Positions 1 to 5,781 of a DNA stretch of 7,146 nt are shown here, in pieces (position 1 is the stretch's first letter; each line of letters starts with the position of its first letter). A program made the translations under genes and the position numbers. Where the stretch lies: the NCBI GenBank assembly GCA_002298885.1, contig DBMK01000086.1:348-7493 (forward strand), given 5' to 3'. Source of the stretch: Anaerolineaceae bacterium UBA700 (GTDB lineage Bacteria > Chloroflexota > Anaerolineae > Anaerolineales > Anaerolineaceae). A model generated the notes under the pieces. That model did no database searches. It was not told where the DNA came from and saw nothing but the letters and a program-made list of their open reading frames with translations.

Positions 1-491
1 ACCATCTTCTTGCGGCGCAGGTCGCGACCCTTCTTTTCAATGATGGTCATCAGGTCGGCCAGGCACTGGAAGGGGTGATAGATATCGCACTGCATGTTGA
101 GGACGGGGACGCGCGAGTTCTTGGCGACTTCATTAATGTAACCGTTGCCTTCACCCCAGGTTACGTGGCGGATGGCCAGGCCGTCGTAATAGCGGCCAAG
201 GATCTCGCCGATCTCCTTGGCGGTGTCGCCGTGGGAAATTTGGGTGGTGCGGGAATCGATAAAGGCAGGGTGGCCGCCGAGCTGGGCCATGCCGGCTTCG
301 AAGGAGCCGCGGGTGCGGGTGCTGCTGAAGAAAAAGAGCATGGCCAGGGTCTTGTCGCGCAGGTAGGCGTGGGGTTCGTTCAGAGCCCGCTTGCGCTTGA
401 GGTCAAAGGCCACGTCCAATACGGTTTCGACTTCCTCTCGGCTGAAGTCGAGATCGCCGATCATATCTCGGCCGTGTAAGAATGTCTGCAT
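1..491 (-). CDS. Carbamoyltransferase of the OTCase superfamily, YgeW-like (partial, C-terminus off the left edge)
   Basis: The 163 visible residues are the carbamoyl-phosphate domain of an aspartate/ornithine carbamoyltransferase; the second, acceptor-binding domain lies outside the window. Visible motifs are the phosphate loop S57-T-R-T-R-G-S-F-E65, Arg108-His109, and HPFQ at 139-142 followed by a typical ADLMTI segment. A QISHGDT stretch (84-90) and NMQCDIYHPFQ (132-142) resemble the E. coli 'knotted' transcarbamylase YgeW (recalled QIAHGET and NLQCDIDHPTQ) more than anabolic ArgF. YgeW is encoded in anaerobic purine/urate degradation clusters. The ATG at 491-489 is chosen because GAGGAGG (503-497) sits 5 nt upstream and the protein opens with the family-typical FLHGRD. 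It is the last visible gene of the leftward operon, 55 nt after the ATCase-like gene. Superfamily membership is certain. Acceptor identity is unknown, and ornithine or another ureido substrate is possible. Confidence 0.85.
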   Translation of the reverse strand, partial: MQTFLHGRDMIGDLDFSREEVETVLDVAFDLKRKRALNEPHAYLRDKTLAMLFFFSSTRTRGSFEAGMAQLGGHPAFIDSRTTQISHGDTAKEIGEILGRYYDGLAIRHVTWGEGNGYINEVAKNSRVPVLNMQCDIYHPFQCLADLMTIIEKKGRDLRRKKM

Positions 492-510
492 AAGAGCCTC
501 CTCAAGGCTG

Positions 511-533
511 GAAGGGCGCGTTGGACGCCCTTC
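511..533 (-). repeat. Short hairpin between the two transcarbamylase genes
   Basis: Perfect 8-bp inverted repeat (GAAGGGCG at 511-518, CGCCCTTC at 526-533) with a 7-nt loop, in the 55-nt gap between the two transcarbamylase genes. No T-run follows it in the direction of transcription. The ribosome binding site of the next gene begins 8 nt further on, so it looks like an intercistronic hairpin affecting mRNA stability or relative expression rather than a terminator. Its role is inferred. Confidence 0.5.
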
Positions 534-546
534 TATTTCCTTATTA

Positions 547-1500
547 CTATTCCATTGCGCCCAGGATGAGGGCCAAAAGCGCCATGCGCATGACAACGCC
601 GTTGAAGGCTTCCTGCCAGTAGCGAGACCAGCGGGTGATGTCGACGTCGGGGGGAATCTCGTCCATGCGGGGCAGGCTGTGCAGCAGGATGGCATCGGAC
701 TTGGCTTTGGTCGAAAGCAGCTCGCGGGTGATCTTGTAATTGGAGGGTGTGAGGCCGGCATCACCCTTGCGCTCGTCGCGCGACTTGGTGTAATCGGGCT
801 GGACGACCGGTTCAACCAGGATGACGTCGGCTTCGGCGATGGCCTGTTCGACGTGTTCGGCTTCCTTGAAGTTCAGGTTGTACTGGCGCAGCTCGGCCTT
901 GAATTCATCGGTGAGGTTCATTTCAGGCGGGGCAACGTAGGTGATGGGGCAGTCGAACTGGGTGAGGGCATAGGACAGCGAATGCATGGTGCGCATGCGC
1001 ATATCGCCTACAGCGAGCCACTTGAGGCCGTCGATATGGCCCTTTTCGCGCAGGACGGTGTACAGGTCAGTGAGGATCTGGGTGGGGTGTTCGCCCCAGC
1101 CATCGCCGCCGTTGATGATGGGAATGCTGGCCCACTTGGCAGCCTCATGCGGGGCGCCTTGCTGGAAGTGGCGCATGACGATCACGTCGCCGTAGAACTC
1201 GAGCATTTTGACGGTATCTTTGATCGATTCCTGGTAAAAGTCGCCGGCGCGGGTCATCTTGGCGTCCGAAAAGCCGGTGACGTGGCCGCCAAGGCGGTGC
1301 ATTGCGGCTTCGTGGGCCAGGCGGGTACGGGTACTGGGCTGGTAAAAAGCAGTTACCAGCGTCTTTTCTTTGAGCAAATCGCTGTTGCGGCGATTGCGGG
1401 CAATCGGTTCGAGCTCTTCGGCTATCTCAAAAACCCTGAAGAACTCGTTGCGCTCGAAATCTTTGAGCGACAGAATATCACGACCTAAGAAACTACGCAT
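547..1500 (-). CDS. Aspartate-carbamoyltransferase-like protein with altered acceptor site
   Basis: Full-length 317-residue transcarbamylase, close in size to a PyrB catalytic chain. Domain 1 carries the carbamoyl-phosphate motif P55-S-T-R-T-R60, a PyrB-like MHRLGG..GFSD segment (67-79), VMRH (108-111, equivalent of E. coli Arg105) and EHPTQ (137-141, His134/Gln137 equivalents). Domain 2 carries DMRMRTMHSL (166-175, Arg167 equivalent) and LHSLPRMDEIPPDVD (273-287). The aspartate-contacting positions differ: the loop that normally holds Lys84 reads AGDFYQES (85-92), and the segment that normally reads TRVQ (Arg229/Gln231) reads EPVVQ (230-234). It probably carbamoylates, or removes carbamoyl from, something other than aspartate. 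The ATG at 1500 is supported by AGGAGG (1515-1510) 9 nt upstream. No pyrI, pyrC or other pyrimidine gene is visible nearby; the neighbours are purine deaminases. I leave the symbol pyrB off deliberately. Confidence 0.88.
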   Translation of the reverse strand: MRSFLGRDILSLKDFERNEFFRVFEIAEELEPIARNRRNSDLLKEKTLVTAFYQPSTRTRLAHEAAMHRLGGHVTGFSDAKMTRAGDFYQESIKDTVKMLEFYGDVIVMRHFQQGAPHEAAKWASIPIINGGDGWGEHPTQILTDLYTVLREKGHIDGLKWLAVGDMRMRTMHSLSYALTQFDCPITYVAPPEMNLTDEFKAELRQYNLNFKEAEHVEQAIAEADVILVEPVVQPDYTKSRDERKGDAGLTPSNYKITRELLSTKAKSDAILLHSLPRMDEIPPDVDITRWSRYWQEAFNGVVMRMALLALILGAME

Positions 1501-1526
1501 TTTGAAAAACCTCCTGAAGTGTGATT

Positions 1527-1628
1527 AATTGAGATTCGAGAGTAGAGAGTAGAGAATTGAGAGTAGAGTTGGGTACAACAGGTGCGGATATCTTTCAGAC
1601 TTCTACTCTCTAGTCTCGATTCTCGTTT
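1527..1628. repeat. Heptad tandem-repeat array with inverted arms
   Basis: Nearly the whole gap between the regulator stop codon and the ATCase-like gene is low-complexity sequence. From 1527 to 1568 there are six consecutive 7-mers all ending in GAG: AATTGAG, ATTCGAG, AGTAGAG, AGTAGAG, AATTGAG, AGTAGAG. After a 32-nt unique segment, four complementary 7-mers follow (TTCTACT, CTCTAGT, CTCGATT, CTCGTTT; 1601-1628), ending exactly at the regulator stop codon. The arms 1531-1553 and 1602-1624 pair at 21 of 23 positions around a 48-nt loop. No T-run follows on either strand, so it is not a textbook terminator. It resembles dispersed short tandem heptamer repeats known from some bacterial genomes. 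Whether it recurs elsewhere in this genome cannot be seen here. Confidence 0.75.
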
Positions 1629-2372
1629 CTATATATTGCCAACCTTCCTGACCACGTGGAACTTGAAATACCCGGGCAGGAAATAGCTGGAGGAAAGATC
1701 GACAACTTTGCCATTGGCAGCATAGAGCAGCGCGCCAAGCATCAACAATACGTCGCCGCGCTGGATTTGAAGGGCGCGAGCGATTTCGGCGGTGGCGGCC
1801 ACGGCCTGGATTTCGGCAACCGAATTGGCCAGGGCCGGCACGCCGCGTTTCAACAGCAGATCCAGGACGGAACCCGTAAAGCCCTGGCTGAGATCCGCAG
1901 GGGTGAGCACGTCTTCAGGCAGCACGTCGACCAGATAGGCAACCGGGCGGTTTTCGGCATGGATGACGCGCCTGACCTGCACCAGGTTGTTGTTCTGTGG
2001 CACGCACAGCTTTTCGGACTGAAGGGCGTTGGCTTTAATTTCGTCGATATTCAAATCGCCCATGGAGACGTTCAGGCCGATCTTGTGGGCGAGGGTCTCG
2101 ATGCTTTCAAGCGCTTCGAGGCCGCTTTCGATGACCTGTTTGTGCGAGACGACGAATGTGCCGACGCCCTGGCGGCGGCGGATGAGGCCCTGGCCCTCGA
2201 AGGAGCGCATGGCCTCGCGCAGGGTGGCGCGGGATACACCCATGCGGTGGGCCAGCTCAGGCTCGGCAGGCAGGCGCTCTCCGGGCTCGGTCTCGTGGAT
2301 CAGGGACGCTAGCTCGTTTTGAAGACGCTGAAACGGGTGAATTGTGATTGCACCATCATTATGTTTCTTCAT
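1629..2372 (-). CDS. GntR-family transcriptional regulator, HutC subfamily (UTRA domain)
   Basis: DNA-binding regulator of 247 residues. Residues 13-76 form the GntR winged helix-turn-helix, with the signature LPAEPELAHRMGVSRATLREAM (34-55) followed by the wing GLIRRRQGVGTFV (62-74). Residues about 90-243 match the UTRA ligand-binding fold of HutC-type regulators: VRRVIHAENRPVAYLVDVLP, then an AEIARALQI segment, then a closing YFLPGYFKFHVVRK. A FadR-type helical C-terminus is not seen. The gene lies inside the operon between the purine deaminases and the transcarbamylases, so it is probably co-transcribed and autoregulating, sensing a purine or ureide intermediate (inference). AGGAGGGG (2391-2384) overlaps the stop codon of the adenine deaminase gene, implying translational coupling. 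Spacing to the ATG is a rather long 11 nt. Family assignment is secure; the ligand is unknown. Confidence 0.92.
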   Translation of the reverse strand: MKKHNDGAITIHPFQRLQNELASLIHETEPGERLPAEPELAHRMGVSRATLREAMRSFEGQGLIRRRQGVGTFVVSHKQVIESGLEALESIETLAHKIGLNVSMGDLNIDEIKANALQSEKLCVPQNNNLVQVRRVIHAENRPVAYLVDVLPEDVLTPADLSQGFTGSVLDLLLKRGVPALANSVAEIQAVAATAEIARALQIQRGDVLLMLGALLYAANGKVVDLSSSYFLPGYFKFHVVRKVGNI

Positions 2373-2389
2373 AGCTAAAGAATCCCCTC

Positions 2390-4186
2390 CTATTTTGTCT
2401 CAATCACCGGAATGAAATCGAAACGGTTGACGTCCACCAATCCCAGGTCGGAAATCCGCAATTCCGGGATCACAACCAGCGCTAACAGGCTGAGGGTCAT
2501 GTTGGGATTGTTAATGTTGCAGCCGCACTGCTTGAACCCATCCAGTACTGTTGCAGCTTGCTGCGCCACAACCTCAGCGCGTTCGCCGGACATCAACCCG
2601 GCAATCGGCAGCTCAACCTTACCGATAATTTTCCCTTCCCTGACAACGACCTGCCCGCCGCCCCACGCCGCCAGCGCATTCACTGCGGCAGCCATATCTT
2701 CTTCGTCAGTCCCCACCACGATCAGATGATGGCTGTCGTGAGCCACGGTTGTGGCAATGGCGCAGGGCGCGCTCAGCCCAAAGCCGGTCACCAGGCCTAC
2801 GGTCAATTTCCCCGTGCTGCGGTGCCTTTCCACCAGGGCAATCTTGGCCAGATCCTGACCCAAATCGGTCTTTACCTCGCCGTTTACCACCTTTACCGGC
2901 ATACGCAGGTGGCGGTTGGGAGCCTGGTTTTCGATCACACCGATGACGTGAGCCACCGCTCTTCCTTTTTGAATGGGCGCGGCGAGCCGGAAATCGGCGG
3001 CAGCGAGCGGGCGGGGGATGTGCACCGAATCCAGGGCCCACTTAGGGTAGGTTATGTGCGGGGTGTCAATGAGCATGCGCCCATTTTCGGCGATCAACTT
3101 ACCGCGGGCGACGACCAGTTCTACCTTGAAGGCGGCAAGGTCTTTCACCAACAGCAAGTCGGCATAGCGGCCGGGAGCAATGGAGCCGATCTCGCGTCCC
3201 ACCCCGAAGTATTCTGCAGTGTTGATAGTGGCCATCTGGATGGCAGTGACCGGCTTGAGGCCGCAGCTAATCGCATGGCGGATGACGCGGTCCATGTGCC
3301 CATCCTGGACCAGGGTGCCGGAATGTGAATCGTCGGTGCACAGCAGGAAATGGCGCGGGTCCATACCGTCTTCGGTGACGGCGCGGGATTGCTCGGCGAC
3401 GTCGTGCCAGGCTGAGCCGTAGCGCATCATCACCCACATGCCCTGGCGGGCGCGAGCCACGGCGTCTTCCTTGCGGGTGCCTTCGTGGTCGTCACTGGGG
3501 CCGCCGGCAGCATAACCGTGGAATGGCAGGCCCAGGTCGGGAGAGGCATAATGCCCGCCGATCACTTTCTCGGATTGGCGAGTGACGGCCATCTCGGCGT
3601 GCACTTTGTCGTCGCCGTTGAAAACGCCGGGAAAGTTCATCATTTCGCCCAGGCCGATAATGCCGGGCCAGGTCATCGCCTCGGCGACCTCTCCAGGGCC
3701 GATAATGGCGCCGGGGGTCTCGAACCCGGGAGCGGAAGGGACGCAGGAGGGCATCTGCTCGAAGACGTGGATCGGTTGGCGGGCGGCCTCGTCGACCATC
3801 AAGCGCACGCCGCGCAGGCCAAACACATTGGCAATTTCGTGCGGGTCGACGAACATGCCGGTGGTGCCGTGGGGCACCACGGCGCGCACAAATTCGGTAA
3901 CGGTGAGCATGCCCGATTCGACGTGCATGTGGGCGTCCAGCAGGCCGGGAACGATGAACCGGCCCGCGGCTTCGATCACTTGTGTCTTGGGGCCAATGGT
4001 GTGTGAGGCGTCGGGGCCAACGTATGCCACGCGTTGGGCGTAAACGGCCACATCGGTATGGGGGATGATCTGGCCAGTTTGGACGCAGACCCACTGCCCG
4101 TCGCGCACCACCAGGTCGGCCGGGGTGCGCCCCATGGCGCAATCGACCAGCGCTCGCGAGTCTTGAAGCCAGAATGAATCCGTCAT
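2390..4186 (-). CDS. ade: Adenine deaminase (adenine aminohydrolase)
   Basis: Cytoplasmic amidohydrolase-superfamily enzyme converting adenine to hypoxanthine plus ammonia; 598 residues is the usual family length. Visible landmarks are the metal-binding GLLDAHMHVESGML (81-94, His86/His88), FVDPHEIANVFG (112-123), MPSCVPSAPGF (145-155), GLGEMMNFPGVF (178-189, bridging Glu181), Gly-His212, DDHEGT (232-237), LCTDDSH (282-288, Asp285), QMATINTAEYFG (317-328), and the Ade-specific C-terminal domain with AHDSHHLIVVGTDEED (482-497) and NMTLSLLALVVIPELR (562-577). The loop around His212 (GGHYASPDLGLPFHGY) departs from the DGHxPG..LNAY sequence of E. coli/Bacillus-type enzymes, and RYGSAW (255-260) replaces REGSA, so it may be a distinct subfamily. 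It starts 13 nt after the upstream deaminase; a weak AAGGGA (4201-4196) overlaps that gene's stop codon. Confidence 0.93.
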   Translation of the reverse strand: MTDSFWLQDSRALVDCAMGRTPADLVVRDGQWVCVQTGQIIPHTDVAVYAQRVAYVGPDASHTIGPKTQVIEAAGRFIVPGLLDAHMHVESGMLTVTEFVRAVVPHGTTGMFVDPHEIANVFGLRGVRLMVDEAARQPIHVFEQMPSCVPSAPGFETPGAIIGPGEVAEAMTWPGIIGLGEMMNFPGVFNGDDKVHAEMAVTRQSEKVIGGHYASPDLGLPFHGYAAGGPSDDHEGTRKEDAVARARQGMWVMMRYGSAWHDVAEQSRAVTEDGMDPRHFLLCTDDSHSGTLVQDGHMDRVIRHAISCGLKPVTAIQMATINTAEYFGVGREIGSIAPGRYADLLLVKDLAAFKVELVVARGKLIAENGRMLIDTPHITYPKWALDSVHIPRPLAAADFRLAAPIQKGRAVAHVIGVIENQAPNRHLRMPVKVVNGEVKTDLGQDLAKIALVERHRSTGKLTVGLVTGFGLSAPCAIATTVAHDSHHLIVVGTDEEDMAAAVNALAAWGGGQVVVREGKIIGKVELPIAGLMSGERAEVVAQQAATVLDGFKQCGCNINNPNMTLSLLALVVIPELRISDLGLVDVNRFDFIPVIETK

Positions 4187-4199
4187 GAGTGGATTTCCC

Positions 4200-5582
4200 T
4201 TATCCTAGCAGGCGTTTTGCCGCCTGGTTATGAGCTTTGACCAGGGTTGGGACATTAACGGTCAGCAATTGGCCGTCTTTGACGATGGTTTTACCGCCGA
4301 CGACACTAAAATCGACGTGTTGGGGGGCGCAGAAAACCGCGGCGGCCACAGGATCGTGGAGGGCGCCGGCGTATTCGAGCTTATCGAGCTTAATGGCGAT
4401 GAAATCAGCGCACTTGCCGGGCTCCAGCGAACCGATGTCGCTGCGGCCCAGGACGGCGGCGCCGCCACGCGTAGCAAGCTCCAGGGCCTGGCGGGCGGTT
4501 AGAAGCGGCGGCGCATCCTGGCCGGAAAGGGAGGCGCCCTCGATGCCGGAGCGCAGACGGGCCAGGAGCATGGCCTGGCGGGCCTCGGCCAGCATATGGC
4601 TGCTGTCGTTGCTGGCGGAGCCGTCGACGCCCAGGCCGAGCTTGACGCCGCGGCTCATATACTCGCGCAGCGGGGCAATACCGGAGGCCAGGCGCATGTT
4701 GGAGGACGGACAGTGGGCTACGCCGCAGCCGGTGCGGGCGTAAAGGTCGATTTCGGATGGGTTGACGTGGACTGAATGAGCAAACCAGACGTCGGGTCCG
4801 ATCCAGTCGACGGACTGCATGTAACCGACCGGGCGGTAGCCGAACTGCTGCTGGCAGAAGACTTCCTCATCCTGGGTCTCGGCCAGGTGAGTGTGCAAGT
4901 GCACGCCGTACTGGCGGGCCAGGGCGGCGCTCTGGCGCATTAGCTCACCGGTGACGCTGAAGGGCGAACATGGGGCCAGAACGATCTGCACCATGGCGCC
5001 GGGATTGGGCTCGTGGTAGCGCTCGATCAGGCGCAAACTGTCCTTGAGGATGGCATCTTCGCTGTCGACGACGCTGTCCGGCGGCAGGCCGCCCTGGCTT
5101 TCGCCGAGGCTCATCGAGCCGCGCGAGGCCTGGAGGCGTACGCCGATTTCCAGGGCGGCGGCAATCTCGTCGTCCAGCTTGGAGCCGTTGGGGAACAGAT
5201 AGAGGTGGTCAGAGGCAGTCGTACAGCCAGACAGCGCCAGTTCGGCCAGCGCTGTCTGAGTGGAGATAAAAATGTCCTCGGGATTCATCCGGGCCCAGAT
5301 CGGGTAGAGCGTCTTCAACCAGTTGAACAGGTTGGCATTCTGGGCAGCCGGGACGGCTCGGGTGAGGGTCTGGTAGAAATGGTGATGTGTGTTCACCAGC
5401 CCCGGCAGGACCAGGCAGCCGCTTAGATCCAGGACGGAATCGGCCGTTGAGGGCAGGTCAGCACTGGGGCCGACCTGCTCGATGAAGCCGTCACGTGCAA
5501 ACAGGCCGCCGCCGGCGATCTCGCGGCGGTTGCCGTCCATGGTTACCAGGAGGTTCGCGTTTTTTACGAGAAGAGTTGGCAT
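4200..5582 (-). CDS. 8-oxoguanine deaminase-type amidohydrolase (SsnA/AtzB-related)
   Basis: A 460-residue metal-dependent aminohydrolase of the guanine/8-oxoguanine deaminase group, often labelled hydroxydechloroatrazine ethylaminohydrolase in databases. Family landmarks are PGLVNTHHHFYQTLTRA (60-76, metal ligands His66/His68), SGCTTASDHLYLFP (118-131), the 8-oxoguanine-deaminase-like SRGSMSLGESQGGLPPDSVV (153-172), HLHTHLAET (228-236, His230 and Glu235), FAHSVH (267-272, His269), AHCPSSNMRLASGIAPLRE (289-307) and LGVDGSASNDSSHMLAE (317-333, Asp320). Expected reaction: 8-oxoguanine to urate plus ammonia, feeding purine degradation. A guanine or other aminopurine substrate cannot be excluded. 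It is the first gene of the leftward operon, with adenine deaminase 13 nt downstream. The ATG at 5582 gives the family-typical N-terminus MPTLLVKNANLLVTMD. No clear Shine-Dalgarno precedes it, although an upstream promoter is visible. Confidence 0.92.
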   Translation of the reverse strand: MPTLLVKNANLLVTMDGNRREIAGGGLFARDGFIEQVGPSADLPSTADSVLDLSGCLVLPGLVNTHHHFYQTLTRAVPAAQNANLFNWLKTLYPIWARMNPEDIFISTQTALAELALSGCTTASDHLYLFPNGSKLDDEIAAALEIGVRLQASRGSMSLGESQGGLPPDSVVDSEDAILKDSLRLIERYHEPNPGAMVQIVLAPCSPFSVTGELMRQSAALARQYGVHLHTHLAETQDEEVFCQQQFGYRPVGYMQSVDWIGPDVWFAHSVHVNPSEIDLYARTGCGVAHCPSSNMRLASGIAPLREYMSRGVKLGLGVDGSASNDSSHMLAEARQAMLLARLRSGIEGASLSGQDAPPLLTARQALELATRGGAAVLGRSDIGSLEPGKCADFIAIKLDKLEYAGALHDPVAAAVFCAPQHVDFSVVGGKTIVKDGQLLTVNVPTLVKAHNQAAKRLLG

Positions 5583-5658
5583 AAATGATAAGTTTGGCGC
5601 CAGAGCAAAGAGGAGGCAGAACCGTGAGGCTGCAAGGGGATACCCAAATGCCTACACC

Positions 5659-5687
5659 AGTGTACATGACTCTGATAAAAAAGTCAA
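5659..5687 (-). promoter_or_regulatory. Candidate sigma70-type promoter for the purine operon
   Basis: Read on the minus strand, TTGACT (5687-5682) and TACACT (5664-5659) are separated by 17 nt, matching 5/6 and 4/6 of the consensus -35 and -10 boxes. Transcription would begin near 5652, giving a leader of about 70 nt before the first deaminase ATG at 5582. The match and its position at the head of the operon support it; there is no experimental evidence. Confidence 0.5.
5660..5667. promoter_or_regulatory. Possible GntR/HutC operator overlapping the operon -10 box
   Basis: GTGTACAT matches 7 of 8 positions of the GTnTAnAC core reported for HutC-subfamily operators and contains the palindrome TGTACA (5661-5666). 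It overlaps the putative -10 element, where a repressor would block the operon. The site is short and could be chance, so the link to the operon's own HutC-type regulator is tentative. Confidence 0.25.
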
Positions 5688-5715
5688 TTGTCTGACATTA
5701 TGATTTTTGTCACAA
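5688..5715. promoter_or_regulatory. Paired TTGTC-containing dyads upstream of the operon promoter
   Basis: Two short inverted repeats share the sequence TTGTC, 19 bp apart: TGTC-T-GACA (5689-5697) and TTGT-C-ACAA (5707-5715). The first abuts the leftward -35 box (5687-5682), and both lie between the two divergent promoters. They could be half-sites of a regulator controlling either side. Binding protein unknown. Confidence 0.35.
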
Positions 5716-5720
5716 TTTGA

Positions 5721-5740
5721 ATTTTCAATTGATTGAAAAT
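5721..5740. promoter_or_regulatory. Perfect 20-bp dyad (operator candidate) within the UDP-glucose dehydrogenase promoter
   Basis: ATTTTCAAT (5721-5729) and ATTGAAAAT (5732-5740) form a perfect 9-bp inverted repeat with a 2-bp centre. The dyad covers the putative -35 and spacer of the rightward promoter and ends 4 bp before its TATAAT box, a typical repressor position. The flanks are AT-rich, so some symmetry is expected by chance, but 9 of 9 is notable. Confidence 0.45.
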
Positions 5741-5750
5741 AGGCTATAAT
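5722..5750 (+). promoter_or_regulatory. Candidate promoter for the UDP-glucose dehydrogenase gene
   Basis: A perfect TATAAT (5745-5750) lies 17 nt downstream of TTTTCA (5722-5727), a 4/6 match to the -35 consensus. Predicted start of transcription is about 5757, leaving only about 25 nt before the GTG at 5782 and less if translation starts further upstream. The surrounding stretch is strongly AT-rich. Confidence 0.55.
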
Positions 5751-5781
5751 ACAATCCAGAACCTATCTAAAGATTATTTGT

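Noticed and set aside
75..479. Plus-strand 134-codon frame at the left edge
   Set aside because: Antisense to the YgeW-like gene, whose STRTR and HPFQ motifs and strong ribosome binding site settle the coding strand.
391..1488. Long plus-strand open frame of 365 codons opposite the ATCase-like gene
   Set aside because: It is a shadow of a gene with unmistakable transcarbamylase motifs on the minus strand; no ribosome binding site and no recognisable domain.
547..1500. Straight annotation as biosynthetic pyrB
   Set aside because: Aspartate-contacting Lys84 and Arg229 equivalents are not visible, and the neighbours are purine catabolic genes.
1531..1624. Large hairpin as a rho-independent terminator after the regulator gene
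   Set aside because: No T-run follows the stem on either strand, the loop is 48 nt, and the arms are heptad repeats; a repeat element explains it better.
1527..1628. CRISPR array
   Set aside because: Units are contiguous 7-mers without spacers, with inverted copies on the far side; no Cas genes are present.
1656..2312. Plus-strand open frame opposite the GntR regulator
   Set aside because: Shadow frame created by high GC at third positions of the real minus-strand gene; the protein is compositionally skewed and has no motif.
2558..3328. Plus-strand frames opposite adenine deaminase (also 3485-4006 and 3582-4043)
   Set aside because: All are embedded in the conserved 598-residue deaminase and carry no family signature.
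5583..5781. Small gene or riboswitch (such as a purine riboswitch) in the divergent region
   Set aside because: No conserved purine-aptamer core or long stem was recognised in the roughly 70-nt operon leader, and no short frame with a ribosome binding site stands out.
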